Part shown: one piece after another, positions 24,580 to 35,066 of the stretch
Numbering within the stretch: the first letter of the stretch is position 1
Layout: each line of letters starts with the position of its first letter
DNA from: Calcarisporiella thermophila CBS 279.70
Lineage: Eukaryota; Calcarisporiellomycota
Assembly: GCF_041956535.1 (NCBI RefSeq)
Contig: NW_027192193.1
Coordinates: 173,530-237,529, forward strand
Direction: 5' to 3'
Length of the DNA stretch: 64,000 bases
Translations under genes and position numbers: made by a program
Notes under the pieces: generated by a model
What the model saw: only the letters and a program-made list of their open reading frames with translations
Database searches by the model: none
Told to the model about the DNA's origin: nothing

Positions 24580-25503
24580 TTAGAAAGCCAGTCCGGCAAC
24601 CAAGGGCACTAGCGCCATTGCAACGGCGGGGGCAAAGCTGTTTGCACCCGAGGACGAAGACGAGGAGGATCCGCCGCCGGAGGAACCAGAGTTGGGCTTG
24701 GCTAATCCCGAGGGTCTGCTGCCACCCTCATCGACTGAGGGCTTGGCATTGGCCTGGGAGGCTGATGCAGCGGCAGTATTAACGGAAGCGGCTGAGGAAG
24801 AGGAGATGGCAGCAGAAGCACCAGACGAGCCAGCGGTGGAGGGAGCGGTCGCAGTGGCTGCAGATGAAGCGCCAGAGGCGACACCGGAGGAGGCCGCCGC
24901 CGAGGAGGCCGAGCTAGCTTGGGGTTCCTGGCGCTTTCTCATGTTCGGGGCGGCAGGAGCCGTTGGTTGAGCGTTGTTCACAGAGGGAGGAGCCTGGGAA
25001 GGCACGGGTGGATCCGGAGGGCAAGTAGGATAGCATGCGGCCGTGGTGATAGTGAAGAGTCCCGAATACGAGACATTGGGATTATCACCTATGGTTCAAC
25101 ATCGCATTAGATGAGGTGGATACTATTATTCTAGTCGGGAGCTCTCAATACAAACCCAAGGTGAGGGAGTACAGATTGGATTCCTTCATGCTGTACGGGA
25201 TGAACCAAGAGAAGTTCCCTGTGGCACCGTCGGCCACCCCGAGAACGGCGACCTGCTGCATAGCAACAGGATCGCCATGCATGAGCTTGACTGTCAAGGG
25301 GCCAGCCGTACCATTAAGCCAAGTGAGAGATTGGTTTGTTCCGGCCTTCCATACGGTTCCTAGGAATGCGGGTGCATCCATAAGCCATGGCGCGTGCAAA
25401 GGATCTGAATCCCAAAGTACTTACCAATAATTGGGTTGGTGATATAGGGGAGGGCGCTGGCGACGCCGGCGAGGGCAACAAGGAAAGACGCGCACTTCAG
25501 CAT
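24580..25503 (-). CDS. GPI-anchored Kre9/Knh-domain Ser-rich protein
   Basis: A 263-residue surface protein in three exons: 25503..25425, 25359..25156 and 25088..24580. Signal peptide MLKCASFLVALAGVASA is followed at once by the Ser/Thr-rich GPI-family (Kre9_KNH-like) domain: YITNPIIGTVWKAGTNQSLTW, VKLMHGDP, VAVLG and GNFSWFIPYSM up to YSLTLGDNPNVSYSGLFTI. A Pro-rich linker and a long Ala/Ser-rich, mucin-like stalk follow. The C terminus has a small-residue omega region and a hydrophobic tail (APAVAMALVPLVAGLAF) typical of GPI anchoring. Such proteins sit in the plasma membrane or cell wall; some bear on beta-1,6-glucan. A TATA-like box lies about 90 bases upstream of the start. Confidence 0.88.
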
Positions 25504-27262
25504 ATTAAATAAATACAATTAACAATAAATAAATAAATGAATGCGAAGGGGGGGGAGGGGAGAATGGAGGACCGTTGCTGGGCGGGGTGTGCGTTTATAA
25601 AAACGCTGGTGCAATCAACGCGACACGGCCACCATTGGCCCGCAAAGTAATTCGGGCTCCGGTGAGTAAAAACTTAGTCTCGCGTGTGTGACATTTCGGT
25701 TAAGAATAGAGAGAGCAGAGGCCTCGGAACGCACCAGGAGGAAGGCGAAACCTTCCGAAAGATCAGGGAGGCCCAAAGATCAGCCCTGGTCCACGGGGTA
25801 TTTGAGATATGGTGGCCTTAGAGGGCGAGCCGCATCGCTTTGGAGCGGCGTCTTTGGCGGGAGGCCGTGTTCTTTAATCAGCGCGAATTTTGAGTTAGAG
25901 ATCTGAAAATAAATAGAAGCTGGTGAGCCCTTTCGGCCATAGACGCTTGCCCCGCTTTGGTTTTAAACTCGGCCGCAAGCCATCCAGGAATGAATTTTCC
26001 ACCAGGAAAAATAAAAATGCTTGTCGCTGTGAATGACACCCCTCCAAGGCTCGAACACCCTTGGCCCGCTGGGGAAATGGGCGGGTAAAGGCGGGAGGAA
26101 GGGAAGCGGCTCCTGGTGCGCGGGTGTGAGGAGAGGAGGAGAGTCCGGCTAGAGGTGGGGAGGCGACGCCAAGCTCCGTTGGAAATCTTCCCACTCATAT
26201 ATGACTAATTGGATAGGCAGAGCTAAAAAGTCTTATCCATTGTCTTGTAGAGTAAGACGCAAAAGCATTGCAAAGGAGAAGAAGAGAAACGGGGTGATAA
26301 GAAACAGAAAATAGGCAGAGTGCAGGGGAAGTGACGGTTATATACTCTTTTAATAAGAACATACATGGATCCATAAACTTGGGGAAATAAGCAATGCATT
26401 AAAAACACATAATTTAGCGGAGGAAAAAAAAAAAGAATGTTGTTGATTTGGCGCTCATCTTGCGAACCCTCGCACACACTATCGTCGACGCTCGAAATAG
26501 CTAGACTGTCCCAGGGCAGCCACCGACACGTCGAATACCCATTCCCCAAAACTCAAGTATCGTTCGATTATCCGACGTACATCACGACTCTCTATTTTGT
26601 TGGTTGCCAAGCTGTAATGAATCATGGAATTAGAATGAGTTACCAGCCGATGCCGGATTGGATTGATCTCCCGGGATGTGAAATAGGGTTAAAACAAACT
26701 ACCTAAGGCCGGTCGATCGCTTAATGCCTGCCAAGCAAGCAGCAATAAGGACTGCGTCGGCAGCAAGGTGGAACAGTTTTCCAAGACCGAACATATCAGA
26801 GACCTGATGCTTCAGCAGCTATATGACGCACAAGAAAGAAGATTCTACACTGGCGCGGAAAAAAGGAGCAGAACAAATGAGCTGTGATTGCCAACAAGGA
26901 GAAAGGAGAGTTTTGTTGAGCTATTAAAGGCTACTAGAGGAGATTGCAAAGAAATAAGCCACACAACCCACACCTCTTCAGTGGCAGATAGCACAGTGAA
27001 GTGTTGTTATATTTGCTGACGTAGCAATTGGATGGGTCGGATCAGTTCTAAATCACTATTTTATTGTAATTTTGGTATTTGAAACTTTTCAAGTCAGTTT
27101 CATAAAGTGTGGTAAGAACACATTTCCATTCAAAGCTTCTTTATCATACATATTTAAAAAATCGAATTACTCATACGCGAATCTAAATAAATGTGGCTGG
27201 TTCCACGTGACTAAAATTCAAGCACATTGGAGAGATTTCCGACAGTATTTTTTGTCGGATAT

Positions 27263-27322
27263 GTATTTTATCTGTATTTTTGGTATTTTATCGGTATTTT
27301 TGTAATTTATCGGTATATTGAC
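27263..27322. repeat. 20-bp tandem repeat, three units
   Basis: Three adjacent 20-base units of the form GTATTTTATCGGTATTTTTG. The first differs from the second at one base; the third is more diverged. A partial unit precedes them. Confidence 0.8.
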
Positions 27323-28430
27323 AGCTAGTGCCAGTATAAAGTGGACAGATGCCGACAAATTTTTTCGAAAGTAGCTATTTAGCTGCGTGTCCGCTTCCCC
27401 CCCTATAAAACTCTGTCGATTTGCTCAGCTGAAAGTTACACTTGATTTTAACTCAACGAGACTCGTTCCCCATAGCCAGATGTCTGGTCGCATTACAACG
27501 TGTACAAACAAAGACCCAAATGCCGACATGTTGCGTCGGTAGCTACCTGACATCTGGAGCTAAAACTCTATTGCGATTCTCTGCGCACACACTGCCGTTG
27601 CGCTCTCTACGAGAATGGTGCCATGGCCGCTACTGCATTTCCGAGGCCGTGTACCTGGCGATTTCCCAAACGGCCGAGCTAATACCTCTTTCCTTATCAA
27701 TACCACGCTGATTTTTACGAGTGCTGGCTTACAGTGCGTTGCGCATGGGAATCAATGGATTCTCTCCCAATATTCCATACCCACCTCTTCTTTCATGAAT
27801 GATAAACCAAAGTGTTGTACATTTCTAACGCAGCATAAATCAAAAGGGTCACCCCCCTCGCTAATGAGGAGGAAACGAGCCGGCCACGCCCGGCCGATGA
27901 AGGATATTGGGTGGTTTGAGCGAGGAAAAGGGATTTGGTAAGCAAATTGTGCAGAGGAATGACAAGCTTCCTAATCCGTCCACCCAGGAATCCCCCAACT
28001 AGGAGTGCAACAAGATCCTCTAAAATAGGAAAGTGAATCTTCCATATTATCCTATCTTGGGAAGTCTCGACGAAATCTTCGAAAAAGGGCCTGAGGTATC
28101 TAGATCAACCGCGCTTGATGGATCTTTCTCCCTGTCGGAGGCTTTGTCAGCTCTACTGCGATATCTCGACCGTTTTTTTTTTTTTTGAAATAGCGGGGCA
28201 TTCTCCCACTAATGTGTGAGTCTTGGATGAAGTAAAATGAAGACAAGTGGGGAGTGCAGAAGCCCTGGTTGCGGATCTGTGTTCGACCCAGCAGCCAATT
28301 CCATTACTCATCGAGATGAGAGCTTGAGTCATCACAAAGGTGTCGGTTAATATGGGACAGTCCTATCCAGTGGGCTGCTTATGGCAGCAAGGATGTACTG
28401 AGCTAGAGCCAGCTCAGGCGGAGGCAGGCA

Positions 28431-28506
28431 GCAAATGCTGGGCCGAGAGCGGCCCAGCGCTGAGCCGAATTCTGCAAATGGCGGGCCGAGGACGGGCCAG
28501 CTCGTA
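28431..28506. repeat. Two-copy 42-bp GC-rich repeat with hairpin
   Basis: Two related segments beginning GCAAATG at 28431 and 28473. The first holds a perfect 9-bp inverted repeat, GCTGGGCCG then loop AGAG then CGGCCCAGC (28437..28458). The second copy keeps GGGCCGAG and GGGCCAGC with a weaker hairpin. Confidence 0.7.
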
Positions 28507-28967
28507 GCAGGAGAGCGCGAGCTTAGTTTTTCCTAATCGCGCAGCGTGAAACCGACTGAGAGAAAGAGGAGGAAGCTAAGGCCATATTAGGCAAAATTCT
28601 GCTTTTGGGCAATCGTCCTCTCAGAACCCGCTGCGATCTCCGGCACAAATTGACATTGCTGGCCAAACTGGGGAAAAAAGAGCCAGAACCTCACCACCCA
28701 GCAAATTGCCCCGTTTAGGCAAAAGACGGCCTCCCAGGCGGGAGGCCCCCAACCTTATTGAGTTCGCCCGTTATAGCAATATGTGGGTTTGGGCCTGCCG
28801 TCCACCGCCATTGCCCGTTTTGCTGCCTTTCCTTCTTGGTGTATTTTATCCCTCTTCAGTCGGATATAGGTTTGCTTGAAACCTGCTCGACTTGCCTATA
28901 AATATTCTTCTCGCGCTCTCGCCCCCCGCTCGCCGTTCCGTCCTCCCCAGCTGCCATCCCCACCATC

Positions 28968-29510
28968 ATGGAGATCATCAAGCCGCAATCTCCCCAGCGC
29001 ATTAGCCTCCCCCCCATCAGCACCCTCTTCGGCTACTCCCGCCCGCCCGCTTCAGCGCTGCTCACCATCGATTCATTCCAGCATCGGCATGCCACCGCCC
29101 CTCATTCCTCAGCATCGCATACCCCGCCCCCCCTTCATCTGGAGCCACTCTCCCGCGGCCCATCCACGCCCGCCGCTGCCGCCGCCGCCGCCGCCACCGC
29201 CTCCCCCCACTCGACCCAAAAGCTGACCATGGGCAACCGAATTAGCCGGAAGACGCCGGGAAACGGCTACTTTGTCTGGCGTTGCGCGCCCGTCAAGACC
29301 TGCTCTGTGCAAGCGTCCGATTTCGACAAGAGAAAAGAGGCGGGTCGCGGCAGAACGAATTCCACTGCTGCGCAAAAGCAGCGGCCCTCCAAGGGCCTGC
29401 AGGTCCCCCATACCTCTCGATTCAGAGTCATCAAGGATACCAAGCGCTCCACCTATAAGGCCGCGAAACTGGAAAACGTTCGGGCGTGGATTCTTGAAGA
29501 GCGAACATAG
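28968..29510 (+). CDS. Hypothetical protein, Ala/Ser/Pro-rich then basic
   Basis: A 180-residue single-exon frame that I do not recognise. Support: a TATA box (TATAAATATT at 28897..28906) about 60 bases upstream, a pyrimidine-rich leader, a good CCACCATCATGG start context, and GC-rich third positions. The protein starts MEIIKPQSPQRISLPPISTLFG, has a polyalanine run (about 68-76), then a strongly basic C-terminal half (KRKEAGRGRTN, RFRVIKDTKRSTYKAAK) ending ENVRAWILEERT. It could be a small nuclear protein; the LPPIxxLF motif resembles short interaction motifs in transcription factors. The opposite strand also has a long frame, so this call is uncertain. Confidence 0.45.
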   Translation: MEIIKPQSPQRISLPPISTLFGYSRPPASALLTIDSFQHRHATAPHSSASHTPPPLHLEPLSRGPSTPAAAAAAAATASPHSTQKLTMGNRISRKTPGNGYFVWRCAPVKTCSVQASDFDKRKEAGRGRTNSTAAQKQRPSKGLQVPHTSRFRVIKDTKRSTYKAAKLENVRAWILEERT

Positions 29511-29792
29511 GCGGTGGCAACCGAGCAGCAGCAATCCAATCCTAGTACTTAATGCCTTGTATTTTATGGACTTTATGTATGGTTTTTCTGAATTGTCTGA
29601 ATTTGTTGAACTTTCCCTGTATTTATTTTGCAAATCCTAGTAAAGGCTAGTGGTTTTCCATGGTTGACACCAGGAGACTAGCATTGCATGGCTGGTGAGG
29701 AGGGGGATGTGCAAGGTGCTGCTTGGCTTAGGAACAAAAAAAGCTCAAGGCCCGTGTGTCGATCTAATCTGCACATTCATGGCAAATGCATT

Positions 29793-29905
29793 TGCGTTGC
29801 TCAAAAATGCTCACTCCATCATGGTCCTCTCCATTCTAAAGTCATTCAGCACGGATTCCCAAGTCGAACCACCCTCCAACGTAAATATTCAAGGATTAGG
29901 TCAGG
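29793..29905 (+). repeat. Left arm of inverted repeat flanking the assembly gap
   Basis: Pairs by eye, at roughly three quarters identity, with the reverse complement of about 30490..30618. Shared blocks include ATTCTAAAGTCATT, then CGAACC with CCCTCCAACGTAA, and TTCAAG. It ends about ten bases before the run of N. Confidence 0.7.
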
Positions 29906-29914
29906 CCTATTGGA

Positions 29915-30464
29915 NNNNNNNNNNNNNNNNNNNNNNNNNNNNNNNNNNNNNNNNNNNNNNNNNNNNNNNNNNNNNNNNNNNNNNNNNNNNNNNNNNNNNN
30001 NNNNNNNNNNNNNNNNNNNNNNNNNNNNNNNNNNNNNNNNNNNNNNNNNNNNNNNNNNNNNNNNNNNNNNNNNNNNNNNNNNNNNNNNNNNNNNNNNNNN
30101 NNNNNNNNNNNNNNNNNNNNNNNNNNNNNNNNNNNNNNNNNNNNNNNNNNNNNNNNNNNNNNNNNNNNNNNNNNNNNNNNNNNNNNNNNNNNNNNNNNNN
30201 NNNNNNNNNNNNNNNNNNNNNNNNNNNNNNNNNNNNNNNNNNNNNNNNNNNNNNNNNNNNNNNNNNNNNNNNNNNNNNNNNNNNNNNNNNNNNNNNNNNN
30301 NNNNNNNNNNNNNNNNNNNNNNNNNNNNNNNNNNNNNNNNNNNNNNNNNNNNNNNNNNNNNNNNNNNNNNNNNNNNNNNNNNNNNNNNNNNNNNNNNNNN
30401 NNNNNNNNNNNNNNNNNNNNNNNNNNNNNNNNNNNNNNNNNNNNNNNNNNNNNNNNNNNNNNNN
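29915..30464. other. Assembly gap (550 N)
   Basis: Unresolved bases. The round size suggests an estimated gap. Any open frame crossing it is not real evidence. It sits between diverged inverted repeats. Confidence 1.
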
Positions 30465-30489
30465 CGCAACGGGTCTGACCGGTGGACAT

Positions 30490-30618
30490 GATTCTTGAAG
30501 AATTACGTTGGAGGGCGGTTCGAGCTGGGCATCCAGATGCAATGACTTTAGAATAGAGTGGTCGATGATGGGGACATTCTTGAGAGGATGGAGCGAGCAT
30601 CTTTCAGTGCAATGGCTA
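30490..30618 (-). repeat. Right arm of inverted repeat flanking the assembly gap
   Basis: Reverse complement matches the left arm with a few insertions. Both arms keep an open frame in the same register (PLxSKVI...PxRTxLQR), though I recognise no domain. They could be ends of a transposon with long terminal inverted repeats, or two diverged gene copies head to head. Confidence 0.65.
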
Positions 30619-31235
30619 CGCTATGATGAGCGGGGATGAATGGCGGCCGCGTTAGCTGAAGATGCTATGGGAAAGCTAAGCGCCTTTGGCGATGGCGCGG
30701 ATTGAGTAGGGAGAGTGCTGCCGAAGACGGCGGCGGGGAGAAGCAAAGGGGCCTTTTTCCGCTTACTTAAGGTGACTGGCCTCGAAATCCGTGTTAATCC
30801 CGTCTTGGCTGCAAGTCTTCGAGAAACTGCGGTGTGTGTTAGAGTTGAAGTGCATCCTTCTCCCCAGCCCGTGTTACTGGCGAAAAAGTTCGTGGTTTGT
30901 TTTGGAAGGGTGCTACGTCGCACGAAAAAAATGTTTCTGTCGACGTCATCAATTTTATTTTTCTTCTTTTTTTTTTTTGTCCCCTTGTTTTATTTTTTTT
31001 CTGCCCACTGTCCTTCTGCTTCCCAAAATTGAAATCATCGATCCCGCCTTCGCCTTGATCTCTTGTTGTAATTAATCTAACAACCTCTGGCTGGATTGCA
31101 CACGCTTTGCGAAGATCGGGAGACAAGAAAAATCGGCTTTCCATTCATCGATTCGCCCTAATTTTCATTATTCAACCCCTGTTAAATTCTCTTCTCTCTC
31201 TCTCTCTTTCTCTCGCAATTCCCCCTCTTCCACCC
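30619..31235. promoter_or_regulatory. Upstream region of the Cfp1-like gene
   Basis: About 600 bases with T-rich stretches near 30955..31000 and a CT repeat just before the start at 31236. It likely holds the promoter. No gene is supported here. Confidence 0.45.
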
Positions 31236-32892
31236 ATGTCTCCTGCATTGGATAGGTCTCTGGTATCGCTAACCATGCAAAATGAAGCCAAGCCCATTTA
31301 CTCCGCTTCTCCCTTCCCTCTCGATGCCTCTTCTCTAGCAACAGAACAACCCCTCACCTCCCCTTCATCCGCACTAGACATCAAATCCATGCTGAATCCA
31401 GAGCCGGAGTCCCCGCCGCAGAGCGTTCCATCGCCGCCCCGGGCCGCCACCCCTTCATCTAATCCCCCCGAATACTGCTCCACCTCGCCCAGCATCCCCT
31501 CTGCCCCCTATTTCCCCCCCTCCTCATCCGCCCCCCCTTCTCCGCAACTTGCCGAATCAACCTCATCGCCAAGACTATCCTCCACCCCTCATGCAGAAAC
31601 TACGGAATCGAAAATTCAGCTCGCAGCGCTCTCCAGCTCATCTTCATTACCCATAGATTCGCTTCCGGAACAAAACGACCTCTCTCCCACAACATCATCC
31701 GATGGTCGTAGTAGACTTCCGCTCAAAAAGCAATTTCATCGTGGACCGACCCCCGTGGCCACATCCAAACCGGAGGAGCGCCTCATCAACGACATGCCCC
31801 CCCCGCTCAATTCTCCATCCCCATCCCTTTCCAAAAAGCGTCCCGAGCCCCAACCTTCTCATTCCTCTTCAACAGCGCTACCGGACAGCGCATCGACTAC
31901 CTCCGCAAAAAGAGTGAAAACCTCGCACCCCTCTTCGCTGGCAGCAGGGGGGGAGCAGGTGCGCGCGTCTGACTCATCCGAGCTCTATTGCTTATGCCGA
32001 CAGCCCTACGACCCAACCCTATTTATGATTGCCTGCGATGGCTGTGACCAGTGGTATCATGGAGGATGCGTGGGGGTGAACGAAGCTGAGAGTGAGCTGG
32101 TGGACTTGTATTATTGTCCGACCTGCACCGGTGGGTGTTTCTTTTTCCATAGGCTGGTTTTCTAGGTGTAGCTGAATAGTTTTCTTTCCCTCTCCTTTAG
32201 CCACAGGGAAGAAGTCATCCTGGAAGACAAAGTGCTCAAGCCCCTCTTGCCAGAAGCCCGCGCGTGTACCAAGGTCAAAATACTGCTCCGATCAATGCGG
32301 GCTTCATGTCGCAAGGCTTCGGCTACGCCTATTTCAGACAAGGCAACGTCAGCAGGAGCAACAGAAACAGGAGAATAAGCCCAGCGCGGACCTTGGGGTG
32401 TCAAGGGCGGAACGCGACGACCGAAAGCGCCTGACGGCCGTCCGTGACCAGAAGGTCCAGGTCCGCCGGGAGCTGAAGAGCATCGGCGAACGCGCTTCTC
32501 TGTTGAGGAGAGTGATTCAGAACGCAAAGGCGGCCGAGGCCCGTGCAACAGCAGCAGGAGAGGAGGTGGTGTGCGGGTTTCAAGCCTGTTTGGTGAAGGA
32601 GACCCCGGGCGAGTTAGCTTCTCCCCCGCCGGACGACGAGGAGCTCAACAGAGGGCTGGCAGAGGGCATGACGATCGCCAATGAGGAAGGGCTGTGCCGC
32701 GTTCCCCGGCGCAAGTGCTCGAAGCACCAAGGGTGGCAGACGCTCAAACTCGCCGAGTTGGATCAGGACAAGGCCTTCCAAAACCGCCTGCTTGCCGACC
32801 TGGAGCGCGAGGAGCGGCAGCTGATCGCGAGGATGCAGAGGAGGAAAAACGACCTCGCCGCAAGGGTCCTCCACGGGACCGTGGAACACTAG
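31236..32892 (+). CDS. COMPASS subunit, Cfp1/Spp1-like PHD protein
   Basis: A 528-residue chromatin protein, the H3K4me3-reading subunit of the Set1 complex. Exons 31236..32130 and 32201..32892. The first 245 residues are Ser/Pro-rich and disordered. The PHD finger at 249-297 has Cys252, 254, 267, 270, His275, Cys278, 294 and 297 in the sequence ELYCLC, ACDGCDQWYHGGC and YYCPTC, with the aromatic-cage Trp. A second Cys motif follows: CSSPSCQKPARV then SKYCSDQCG, found in Cfp1. The C terminus holds a coiled region and a Cys/His module (CRVPRRKCSKHQGWQ, LAELDQDKAFQNRLLADLEREERQL) shared with animal and fungal Cfp1. No CxxC domain is seen, as expected for fungi. Confidence 0.9.
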
Positions 32893-33475
32893 TTTTCTCG
32901 CGCTGCTCCCGGGTTTTTGATCTTTTTTTTTCCTTCCGCTATCTATATATAAAAATGGTTTTCTTCGCTTTTCGGTTTTTTTTTTTTCTTTTCTTTTTTC
33001 AGAGCAGAAAAGGGTGTGACATCACAAAGCTCTCCTCTCTTTCTCTCCCCCCCTTTCTTTTTATATAGGAATCGAAGTTGCATTATATATATTTTTGGGA
33101 CGCTGACACGCTAGCTCATGTATACGCCGCTGTATAGGAGCTGTGTGTGGGTGTCGTTTGCGTATATTCTCACCCTTTCCCCTCCCCTCCTACCTCTCTT
33201 CTTTCTATTTCACCCCCCCTTGATATATATATATATTATTTCTTTTAATTTTTCCTTTGCTCATCTGTATAGTATTATTATTAGTGGTTTTATTGTTTTT
33301 GTATGCCTGCTTCGTCGTTTTTTTTTCTATTTTCTGTCCCCCTCTACTTCTCTCTCTTCGTTGGTTAAAAGGTTTTTTTAAAAAAAATATACATCCACCC
33401 TTATACACGTTAATGAGTTGGAGATGGAATCTCCCTCCACCTTCCCTTCCTGACGATGAAAACAGATCTTGTGTG
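32893..33475. other. Convergent intergenic region, no gene seen
   Basis: About 580 bases between the 3' ends of the Cfp1-like and XRCC2-like genes. Very T-rich, consistent with 3' untranslated sequence. Confidence 0.6.
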
Positions 33476-34716
33476 CTAGGCGTCGTAGACCCCCTCCTGG
33501 GTCACCACCCAGCTGGCGACGCGGTCCTCCGGCGGCTTGACCAGCCTCCCGAGGAAGCGGGTCCCCTCCTCGCCCGACGAGTGCCGCGCCACCACCATCC
33601 GGTACTTCACCAGCGGGTTCCACATGCTATTCGCGCCCTCTCCACTCCGGTACTCCAGGTCCACTCCGGCGCCGTCTGACGCTCCCGACGGCGCCCACCC
33701 GATCCCGCCCCCGGCCCCCACCCCCACCCCCTCCAGATCTTCGAGCCTGGGGTGAGGAATCGGAGCCGAGGTCGAAGTAGGGGCTGAGGCCGGGGCCGCG
33801 CCGGGGGCAGAGGCAGAGGGCGGATGGTAGCCGCGGCGGTCCACCGCGTCGATTTTGCGAGTGGTCACGACCAGCGCCAGGCCCCACTCGCGTAGCAGCT
33901 GCTTGAACGCGGGGACAACCTCCCTCTGTGCTGCGCTCTTCCGCGGCCATTTGCCCTCCGTGGGCGGCTGCACCGCACACTCTTCATCCTCCACCTCGGC
34001 CCGATCAAACCACTGGAAGGCGTCCCCCGAGTCCACCACCACCATCGCAAACCGCTCGCCCCTCCCCTGCTCCAAAAAGTACGCCGGCAGCCTCTTCACC
34101 GTGGCCAAGAGCTCAAAGGTGGTGCGCGGTCGCCAAATGTGGATCCGACGCATACATCGGCGAATAAGGGCCCGAATCAATTCCACCGAGGCGGAGGCAG
34201 ATTCCTGGCGAACGCGCGCGACTACATGGTGGTACATCAGCCGAGCAACGCGCGCCGGATCAAACCGGCCATCGCAATCCATGATTGCCACGCTTGCGCC
34301 TCGCCCCCCCAGCGGCACCATGGTGGGCCTAGTGTTTCCGCCGGCGGTGGCCGGCTCGCCGCCTCCCCCGACGCGCTCGCCCACCATCCACTTCGGGGGG
34401 AGACACGTGGTGAGGCACAGGAAGTACACGAGATAGGTTTTGCTGCTGCCGGGCCCCCCATGCAGCTCCAGGACATCCTCCGGGTAGAGCGCGCCTTGCG
34501 GCAGGAGCTCGTCCAGCGAGGAGAGAAAGGTGGGTCCAAGGGTGGCTCCACGCGAGATCCGTGCTCGGGTGAGGAGCTAAAGTTAAATGATGCAATATCT
34601 AAGTCAGAGAGGTCTCTGGGGCTGGATCGCCATCCAGAGGAAAGAAGAGAAAAAGCAGAAGAGTGCCTTACAGAGAGGCCCGATTCCGAGGTTATGCCAT
34701 CGAGATAAGCTTGCAT
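33476..34716 (-). CDS. XRCC2-like RecA/Rad51 paralogue
   Basis: A 381-residue homologous-recombination protein. Exons 34716..34672 and 34576..33476. Splicing joins ITSESGLS to LLTRARISRG, matching the XRCC2 start (ESG..LLxRL). The core reads YPEDVLELHGGPGSSKTYLVY, then VAIMDCDGRFDPARVARLMYHHV, and the Walker B strand FAMVVVDSGDAFQWFDR, which parallels LDSLSAFYWIDR of animal XRCC2. The P-loop at 55-62 has Ser where the second Gly of GxxxxGKT is expected. The C-terminal part has a Pro/Ala-rich insert (about 255-300), then FLGRLVKPPEDRVASWVVT. The short 15-residue first exon is the least certain part. Confidence 0.82.
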
Positions 34717-35066
34717 TGTAGCCTCGTCATTGTAGACAACAAAAAACAGGCTAAAGGCGATGGATTTGCTCTAATGTAGCATCAGTTCAGGGCGAGTGGC
34801 GCGCATTGCTCATTGAACACATACAAGCCACAGACTTTGGGGTGGGCAGCACAAAAAATCGGGATGGATTTGTCAAGGTATACTCGGGTGTATTTTGTAA
34901 AATTAAATCACGACCCTCTTCGTTTTCTCCCTCAAAAAACAACACAGACCCATGGCATAGAATGTCACAGAAGGAGATTCCACAGTGGTAGTAGTGTGAT
35001 GATTGGGATACAAACAAAAAAAAAGGATATATATTCACAGAGGGGATCGATGGTTTGCTTAAGCGC
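34717..35066. other. Short intergenic region, no gene seen
   Basis: About 350 bases between the 3' end of NTE1 and the start of the XRCC2-like gene, both on the minus strand. It must hold the XRCC2-like promoter and the NTE1 3' untranslated region. Confidence 0.55.

Larger units (their letters stand above)
25504..28967. other. Long intergenic region, no supported gene
   Basis: About 3.5 kb without a convincing gene on either strand. Contents: a TATA-like promoter near 25595 for the GPI protein, a 20-bp AT-rich tandem repeat at 27263..27322, a T14-15 run near 28173..28187, and GC-rich hairpins near 28431..28506. Longest frames (about 60 to 108 codons) have no recognisable domain. Pol II non-coding transcripts or missed lineage-specific genes cannot be excluded. 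Confidence 0.5.

Noticed and set aside
28153-28335. Poly(A)-tailed SINE on the minus strand ending at the T14-15 run
   Set aside because: The homopolymer is convincing but the B-box match is poor, no A box fits and no flanking duplication is visible.
29688-30600. Long frames spanning the N run
   Set aside because: They are open only because N codons contain no stop. The real flanking sequence is short and part of the inverted repeat.
30621-30923. 100-codon frame on the minus strand upstream of the Cfp1-like gene
   Set aside because: No motif, lies in the probable promoter, and overlaps frames on the other strand.
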